A stretch of 7,948 nucleotides of DNA from Streptomyces sp. NRRL S-118 (lineage in GTDB: Bacteria > Actinomycetota > Actinomycetes > Streptomycetales > Streptomycetaceae), in NCBI RefSeq assembly GCF_000716335.1, contig NZ_KL591026.1, positions 93,257 through 101,204 on the forward strand, read 5' to 3'. The notes under the pieces are model-generated. The model did not search any database. It was not told the origin of the DNA and was given only the letters and a program-made list of their open reading frames with translations. Each line of letters starts with the position of its first letter. Positions within the stretch are counted from its first letter, which is position 1. Shown here in pieces: positions 1 to 7,948 of the stretch. The position numbers and the translations under genes are program-made.

Positions 1-336
1 CGCCTGCGAGGTGAGCTGTCGGGTTCGGGCTGGAGATGCCCGGCCGCGCTGCGCGCGACTTCACCCCGAGCCGTCCCGTATTCCGGGCCGGCGGCTTACC
101 TGGGTCCCCCGCTCCTGCCGTGCGTCAGTGGATGGGTGCGGATTCCGGGCGGCGGCAGGATTCGGCGGTCCGACCGGATTGACCGTGACGGTAAGCGAGA
201 GCAACGCGCCCGAACAAGTCCGGAATTACGCACGACCGGTTACGGAAACGCCATCGTGTGCTTCCTGCCGGAAACTCAACTTTCTTCCCGAACAGCGGAA
301 ATGGAGGTGGAAGGCTCCGGAAGGCCCCGATCGGGG

Positions 337-350
337 GTGAGTCATATCAC
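337..350. promoter_or_regulatory. CRP-like palindrome GTGA-N6-TCAC
   Basis: The 14 bases GTGAGTCATATCAC form a perfect 4-6-4 inverted repeat. They match the core of the CRP/FNR-family consensus TGTGA-N6-TCACA, but the outer base pair is missing (G on the left, G on the right). Streptomyces has a Crp that recognises GTG-N8-CAC-type sites. The site lies in the less GC-rich noncoding stretch, about 240 bases upstream of the remnant at 593. A match this short can occur by chance and no core promoter was recognised beside it. Confidence 0.3.
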
Positions 351-491
351 GGCCGGTGCAAAAGTGGCTATTCGCCGATCGAGTCTGAGAAGCGGACAAG
401 GCGGCTGACTCGCCCGCAACCGACGTATTCGGACGAAAGGCTCTTCCGGTAGGTGGCGGGCAGTGGTCGTCCGGTCACCCGCGAGGAACGC

Positions 492-536
492 CGACGGTCG
501 CCGTCGCGGTGGACCCGCGCGCGGAGCGCACCGCGC
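492..536. terminator. Pair of small hairpins, possible terminator downstream of cvnD
   Basis: Two perfect stems stand close together: CGACGG/CCGTCG with a 3-base loop (492-506) and GCGCGG/CCGCGC with a 6-base loop (519-536). Neither is followed by a T-run, which is usual for terminators in this group. They lie about 220 bases past the cvnD stop codon on the minus strand and just before the remnant on the plus strand. In DNA this GC-rich, short stems are frequent by chance, so this is only a candidate end for the cvn transcript. Confidence 0.2.
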
Positions 537-592
537 TCTTCCCCGCGCACGCACCTTGTCGCTCCGCCGCAGGTCCCGGGACCGTCGCCGCC

Positions 593-799
593 ATGGCGAT
601 CGTCCTCCTGGTGGGCACTCTGCACAGCAAGGCGCCGGAGTACGGGTGGCTGCGCGACGGGCTGCGCGGCAGCGCCGTCGAGGTCGTCGGGATCGGCACG
701 CACATCGACGATCCGGCGTTCGGCCACGCCGCCTCCGGCCTGCTGCACCGCACGCTCAGCGGCGCGCCGGCCGGCCGGGTGCCGACGCCTTCGCGATGA
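593..799 (+). pseudogene. Truncated UPF0261 / Tm-1-like ATP-binding protein, N-terminal remnant
   Basis: The 68-residue product begins MAIVLLVGTLHSKAPEYGWL and continues RDGLRGSAVEVVGIG. This follows the pattern expected at the N-terminus of UPF0261 (Tm-1-like ATP-binding) proteins, roughly MATVVLVGTLDTKGxEYxWLRDxLxxxGVDVxxVD, with a beta strand, the VGTL-x-x-K turn and a helix. Full members are about 400 residues, so only an eighth or so remains. Likeness fades after about residue 45, and the frame ends 41 bases inside the 3' end of cvnD, which is convergent. Two positions that are usually Asp-Thr in the family (VGTLDTK) are His-Ser here. The frame is open upstream to 509, but family likeness starts at the ATG at 593, and no clear ribosome binding site precedes it. 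I infer an old deletion that removed the rest of the gene. A small functional protein is possible but less likely. Confidence 0.55.
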
Positions 800-1376
800 G
801 CAGGTCGAGGAGCGAGAGCAGCGCGTCCCGGACGTCACCCCGTGACCGGGCGTCCAGCAGCAGGACCGGCGTGTCCGGGTCGCGCAGCCGCAGGGCCGCC
901 CTGATCTCCTCGACGGTGTAGGGCTGTTCGCCGTGGAAGCAGTTGGCGCCGACGACGAAGGGCAGCCCCCGGCTCTCGAAGAAGTCGACGGCCGGGAAGC
1001 TGCGGTCCAGGCGCCGCGTGTCCACGAGCACGACCGCCCCGAGCGCGCCGTTCAGCAGGTCGTCCCACATGAACCAGAAGCGCTCCTGGCCGGGCGTGCC
1101 GAAGAGGTAGAGGACCACACCGGCGTCGGTGAGGGTGATCCGGCCGAAGTCCATCGCCACCGTGGTCACGGCCTTGGACTCGATGCCGTCGAGGTCGTCG
1201 ACGCCGACGCCCGCGGCCGTCAGCCGCTCCTCCGTACGCAGCGGCTCGATCTCGGAGATCGTCTCGACCAGGGTCGTCTTCCCGACGCCGAAGCCCCCGG
1301 CGACGAGGATCTTGACGGGGGCCGCTTCCGCGGACGGCGCTTCCCGGGACGGGGACCGGGGGTCAGATACGGGCAA
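756..1376 (-). CDS. cvnD: Conservon small GTPase CvnD
   Basis: A 206-residue Ras-like GTPase of the bacterial conservon (MglA-like/ATP-GTP-binding protein) family, expected to act as the switch protein at the membrane-associated Cvn complex. The P-loop is GGFGVGKTT (27-35), followed by the G2 region TTVAMDFG (71-78) and the G3 region GTPGQERF (93-100). The usual NKxD specificity motif is absent; GANCF (143-147) takes its place, as in other CvnD proteins, which carry a VNCF-type sequence. LDARSRGDV (174-182) fits the G5 position. The start is TTG: it is the only usable start upstream of the P-loop, and an AGGGA ribosome binding site lies 5 bases ahead (1386-1382). This start overlaps the end of cvnC by 14 bases, indicating translational coupling. 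Residues 1-20 are a variable Pro/Ser/Ala-rich tail. It is the last gene of the operon; no cytochrome P450 gene follows, unlike some conservons. Confidence 0.93.
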   Translation of the reverse strand: MPVSDPRSPSREAPSAEAAPVKILVAGGFGVGKTTLVETISEIEPLRTEERLTAAGVGVDDLDGIESKAVTTVAMDFGRITLTDAGVVLYLFGTPGQERFWFMWDDLLNGALGAVVLVDTRRLDRSFPAVDFFESRGLPFVVGANCFHGEQPYTVEEIRAALRLRDPDTPVLLLDARSRGDVRDALLSLLDLLIAKASAPGRPARR

Positions 1377-1728
1377 GGTTGTCCCTGATTCTCATGAGCA
1401 GACGGGCATCGGTGGTCTCGGACTCCTCCAGTGGCGGCCGGTGGTGGATCAGCCCGCGGTCCGCGAGCTCGCCGAGGAGGAGCGTCATCGGAGTCAGGCG
1501 CATGCGCATCCGGGCCGCGATCTCCGCGACCGCCAGCCCGCCCGGCGGCGGACACATGGCCAGGACGGCCTGCCATTCCGAGGGCAGGCCGCCCCGCGCG
1601 TCCTCGGCGACGGCCGCCGTGATCGTGGTGTCCATGGTCAGGGCGGTGTGCGGGGCTGCCGTACGGCCGTCGGTCAGGGCGTACAGCCGCGTCCGCCGGC
1701 GGCCCGCGCGTGGCGGCTCGTCCGTCAT
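1363..1728 (-). CDS. cvnC: Conservon protein CvnC (DUF742, winged-helix-like)
   Basis: A 121-residue DUF742 protein, the third member of the conservon. The N-terminal part carries the family's RLYALTDGRT (14-23; usually RPYxLTxGRT). The middle and C-terminal parts (about 45-121) look like a helix-turn-helix/winged-helix fold: LAVAEIAARMRMRLTPMTLL, then a helix with GELADRGLIHHRPP, and a closing amphipathic helix LLMRIRDNL. DUF742 proteins are thought to link the roadblock protein and the GTPase in the Cvn complex; a DNA-binding role has not been shown to my knowledge. The ATG overlaps the TAA of cvnB by one base (TAATG), and its own TGA lies inside the start region of cvnD, so it is coupled on both sides. 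Length is normal for the family. Confidence 0.92.
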   Translation of the reverse strand: MTDEPPRAGRRRTRLYALTDGRTAAPHTALTMDTTITAAVAEDARGGLPSEWQAVLAMCPPPGGLAVAEIAARMRMRLTPMTLLLGELADRGLIHHRPPLEESETTDARLLMRIRDNLARI

Positions 1729-2125
1729 TACGACGTGGACGTCTGGGTGCGTTCAGGCGTCCCCAGCCACTCGCCCAGCGCCTGCGCGGTGCGCACGGCC
1801 TCCCCGCCCAGCTCGCCGAGGCGCGCCTTGCGCGAGGTCACGACGATGAGGGTGCTGCCCTCGCCGCAGCCGACGATGCACAGGTACCGGTCGTCCATCT
1901 CCACCAGTTGGCGGATCACCCGGCCCCCGTCGATCTCCCGGGAGATCGCCTTCATCGTGGCCGCGATGCCGGAGGACGCCGCGGCGACGCGCTCGGCCTG
2001 GGGCCGGTCCAGCAGGTAGGCGCTGAGTTTGATCCCGTCGTTGGACAGCAGCACGGCGCCCTGGATGCCGGCGATCCTGCTCAGGTTGTTGTCCAGGACG
2101 CTGTAGATCATGTCGTTCGATGTCG

Positions 2126-2129
<4 letters not shown>
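1728..2129 (-). CDS. cvnB: Conservon roadblock/LC7 protein CvnB
   Basis: A 133-residue roadblock/LC7-domain protein covering about residues 7-120. Typical elements are LSRIAGIQGAVLLSNDGIKL at the N-terminal helix-strand unit, the AERVAAASSGIAATMKAIS helix, and the GRVIRQLVEMDDRYLCIVGCGEGSTLIV strands. Family members usually dimerise and interact with the small GTPase, acting in a regulatory, GAP-like or scaffold role beside CvnD. In known conservons, CvnB sits between the membrane kinase-like CvnA and CvnC/CvnD. The start ATG overlaps the cvnA stop (ATGA), and the TAA stop overlaps the cvnC start. The same reading frame stays open far upstream through the antisense frames of cvnA, but that extension has no roadblock likeness and is discarded. 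The C-terminal tail after residue 121 (ending TQTSTS) is short and polar. Nothing appears damaged. Confidence 0.95.
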
Positions 2130-7098
<4,969 letters not shown>

Positions 7099-7134
7099 GC
7101 CAGGCGCTCCCCTTCGCGCCCCTGCGGCACCGTT

Positions 7135-7168
7135 CCGCCCCGGCCGGCATCCTGCCCGGCCGGGGCGG
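7135..7168 (+). terminator. Strong hairpin terminator of icd
   Basis: CCGCCCCGGCCGG (7135-7147) pairs perfectly over 13 bases with CCGGCCGGGGCGG (7156-7168) around an 8-base loop. It begins 36 bases after the icd stop codon. There is no T-run, which is usual for Streptomyces terminators. Being symmetrical, it may also stop leftward transcription from the convergent GrpE-like gene. Confidence 0.8.
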
Positions 7169-7185
7169 TCGCGTTCGCGGGGCGC

Positions 7186-7220
7186 CGACAGGGCGTTCCC
7201 GGGGTCGACAGGGCATTCCC
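7186..7220. repeat. Direct repeat CGACAGGGC[G/A]TTCCC, two copies
   Basis: CGACAGGGCGTTCCC (7186-7200) recurs as CGACAGGGCATTCCC (7206-7220), 14 of 15 bases identical and exactly 20 bases apart. It lies in the noncoding gap between the convergent genes. Slippage or an old duplication would explain it; no function is evident. Confidence 0.7.
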
Positions 7221-7230
7221 CGTCGCCGGC

Positions 7231-7280
7231 CGCGGCCCGGACGGAGAAGGCGCGGCCCGGGCGGACGGGGCGCGGCCGAG
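7231..7280. repeat. Short tandem repeat with 20-base period starting CGCGGCC
   Basis: CGCGGCCCGG occurs at 7231-7240 and 7251-7260, and a related CGCGGCCGAG at 7271-7280, again at 20-base steps. The bases between are only partly similar. It follows directly on the other 20-base repeat pair. The stretch is GC-rich and noncoding. Confidence 0.5.
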
Positions 7281-7310
7281 AGGGCCGGGCCGTCACCCCC
7301 GGCCCCCTCG
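7277..7310 (-). terminator. Hairpin terminator candidate for the GrpE-like gene
   Basis: GGGCCGGG (7282-7289) pairs perfectly with CCCGGCCC (7298-7305) around an 8-base loop, and CGAG/CTCG (7277-7280, 7307-7310) extends the stem after one mismatch. It starts 15 bases past the stop codon of the convergent minus-strand gene, as expected for its terminator. It could work in both directions. Confidence 0.6.
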
Positions 7311-7324
7311 TCGCGGCACCGCGC

Positions 7325-7936
7325 TCAGGGCATCGGCCCCGAGGCGGTGGCCGTCCGCGGGCCGGGCGGCGGACCGGCGACCACGACCGTGGCCGGCCGC
7401 AGGAGCTGCTCGCCGACCGCGTACCCCGGCCGCAGGACCACGGTGCACGTGGGCCGGTCGAACCAGCGGCACGGATGGTACGAGACGGCCTCGTGCACCA
7501 GCGGGTCGAACGGGTCGCCCACCGCGCCCAGGGGCCGCAGGCCCAGCGCGCTCAGCTCCGTCTCCAGGGCCCGCGCCACCTGCTGGAAGCCGCCGGTCAC
7601 CTCGCCCTGGTCGGCGGCGGCGTCCAGCGCGTCCAGCACCGGAAGGAGCCGGGCGAGCACGTTGGCCACGGCGATCCCGTGCACCGCGGCGCGGTCCCGG
7701 CGGACCCGCTTGCGGTAGTTGTCGTACTCGGCCTTCAGCCGCTGGAGGTCGGCCGTGCGTTCGCGCAGGACGGCCCGGAGGGCGGGGTCCTGGACCGGCG
7801 CGACGCCGTCGGCCCCGCCGGGCGGGCGCTCCCGGCGGGCCGGCCGCTCGGTGGGCGCGGGGGCGCGGGCCGGGGCGGGCCCGGTGATCATCAGCGGGGT
7901 GCCGGGCCCGCGCGAGACATCGGTCAGGCGGCTCAC
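7325..7936 (-). CDS. GrpE-family nucleotide exchange factor, probably a second copy
   Basis: A 203-residue GrpE homologue, which would release ADP from a DnaK chaperone in the cytoplasm. The coiled-coil helix carries [19 protein letters not shown] (64-82), the clearest family signature. A helical bundle follows ([16 protein letters not shown]), and the C-terminal beta domain has [12 protein letters not shown] (140-151) and [20 protein letters not shown] (167-186). The N-terminus (17-45) is Pro/Arg-rich and basic, unlike the acidic leader of typical housekeeping GrpE, and the beta domain has two cysteines, Cys156 and Cys164, which GrpE normally lacks. These features suggest a paralogue rather than the main heat-shock copy. 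The chosen GTG start has GGGGGA 6 bases ahead (7948-7943); the frame is open to the window edge, so a start outside cannot be excluded. A TGA overlapping the GTG (GTGA) would suit an upstream gene such as dnaK, which is not visible. Confidence 0.85.
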   Translation of the reverse strand: MSRLTDVSRGPGTPLMITGPAPARAPAPTERPARRERPPGGADGVAPVQDPALRAVLRERTADLQRLKAEYDNYRKRVRRDRAAVHGIAVANVLARLLPVLDALDAAADQGEVTGGFQQVARALETELSALGLRPLGAVGDPFDPLVHEAVSYHPCRWFDRPTCTVVLRPGYAVGEQLLRPATVVVAGPPPGPRTATASGPMP

Positions 7937-7948
7937 CCGGTGTCCCCC

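Larger units (their letters stand above)
1..592. other. Left intergenic region without a recognisable gene
   Basis: No reading frame on either strand gives a protein I recognise. The open frames present here are short, rich in Arg/Pro/Ser, and lack the codon bias of the genes further right. Base composition is visibly less GC-rich between about 200 and 450, as is common for control regions in Streptomyces. Structures seen are a CRP-like palindrome at 337-350, a 12-bp palindrome CCCCGATCGGGG at 325-336, and two small hairpins at 492-506 and 519-536. The end of a gene lying to the left could occupy the first bases, but nothing supports one. The stretch probably holds the former promoter of the remnant that starts at 593. 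Confidence 0.5.

Noticed and set aside
11..592. Short open frames on the plus strand (starting at 11, 136, 258, 453, 463)
   Set aside because: Overlapping frames with compositions expected from random GC-rich DNA, no ribosome binding sites of note and no recognisable motifs.

Overview
The very high G+C, the strong G/C bias at third codon positions, the complete conservon (cvnA-B-C-D) and the monomeric NADP-dependent isocitrate dehydrogenase all point to a Streptomyces-type actinomycete chromosome. No mobile element, RNA gene, CRISPR array or TTA-containing gene was found, so this is ordinary chromosomal sequence with a few points of interest.

Layout from left to right. Positions 1-592 hold no convincing gene and are visibly less GC-rich around 200-450; they contain a CRP-like palindrome and some small hairpins. 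At 593-799 (+) is a 68-codon N-terminal remnant that looks like a UPF0261/Tm-1-like protein, cut off where it meets the 3' end of the next operon. From 4561 down to 756 (-) runs a four-gene conservon: cvnA (membrane sensor-kinase-like protein), cvnB (roadblock/LC7), cvnC (DUF742) and cvnD (Ras-like small GTPase). Every junction overlaps (ATGA, TAATG, then 14 bases), so the four are almost certainly one translationally coupled transcript. A 314-base divergent intergenic region (4562-4875) separates cvnA from icd (4876-7098, +), a full-length 740-aa monomeric isocitrate dehydrogenase. A perfect 13-bp hairpin follows icd, then short 20-bp-period repeats and a second hairpin. A convergent GrpE-family gene (7936-7325, -) ends the window and is probably the tail of a chaperone operon continuing to the right.

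How they work together: the conservon proteins are expected to form a membrane-proximal complex resembling eukaryotic G-protein signalling, in which CvnA passes a signal through CvnB and CvnC to the CvnD GTPase. icd supplies the NADPH-producing oxidative step of the TCA cycle. The two units share only their divergent control region. The GrpE-like protein would serve as nucleotide exchange factor for a DnaK whose gene is not in view.

The points most worth a second look are the CvnA protein (Gln where its family usually has His, and a broken second glycine in the ATP-binding G1 box), the triple half-site motif just upstream of icd, the truncated UPF0261-like gene, and the atypical GrpE. No wholly new system is visible.
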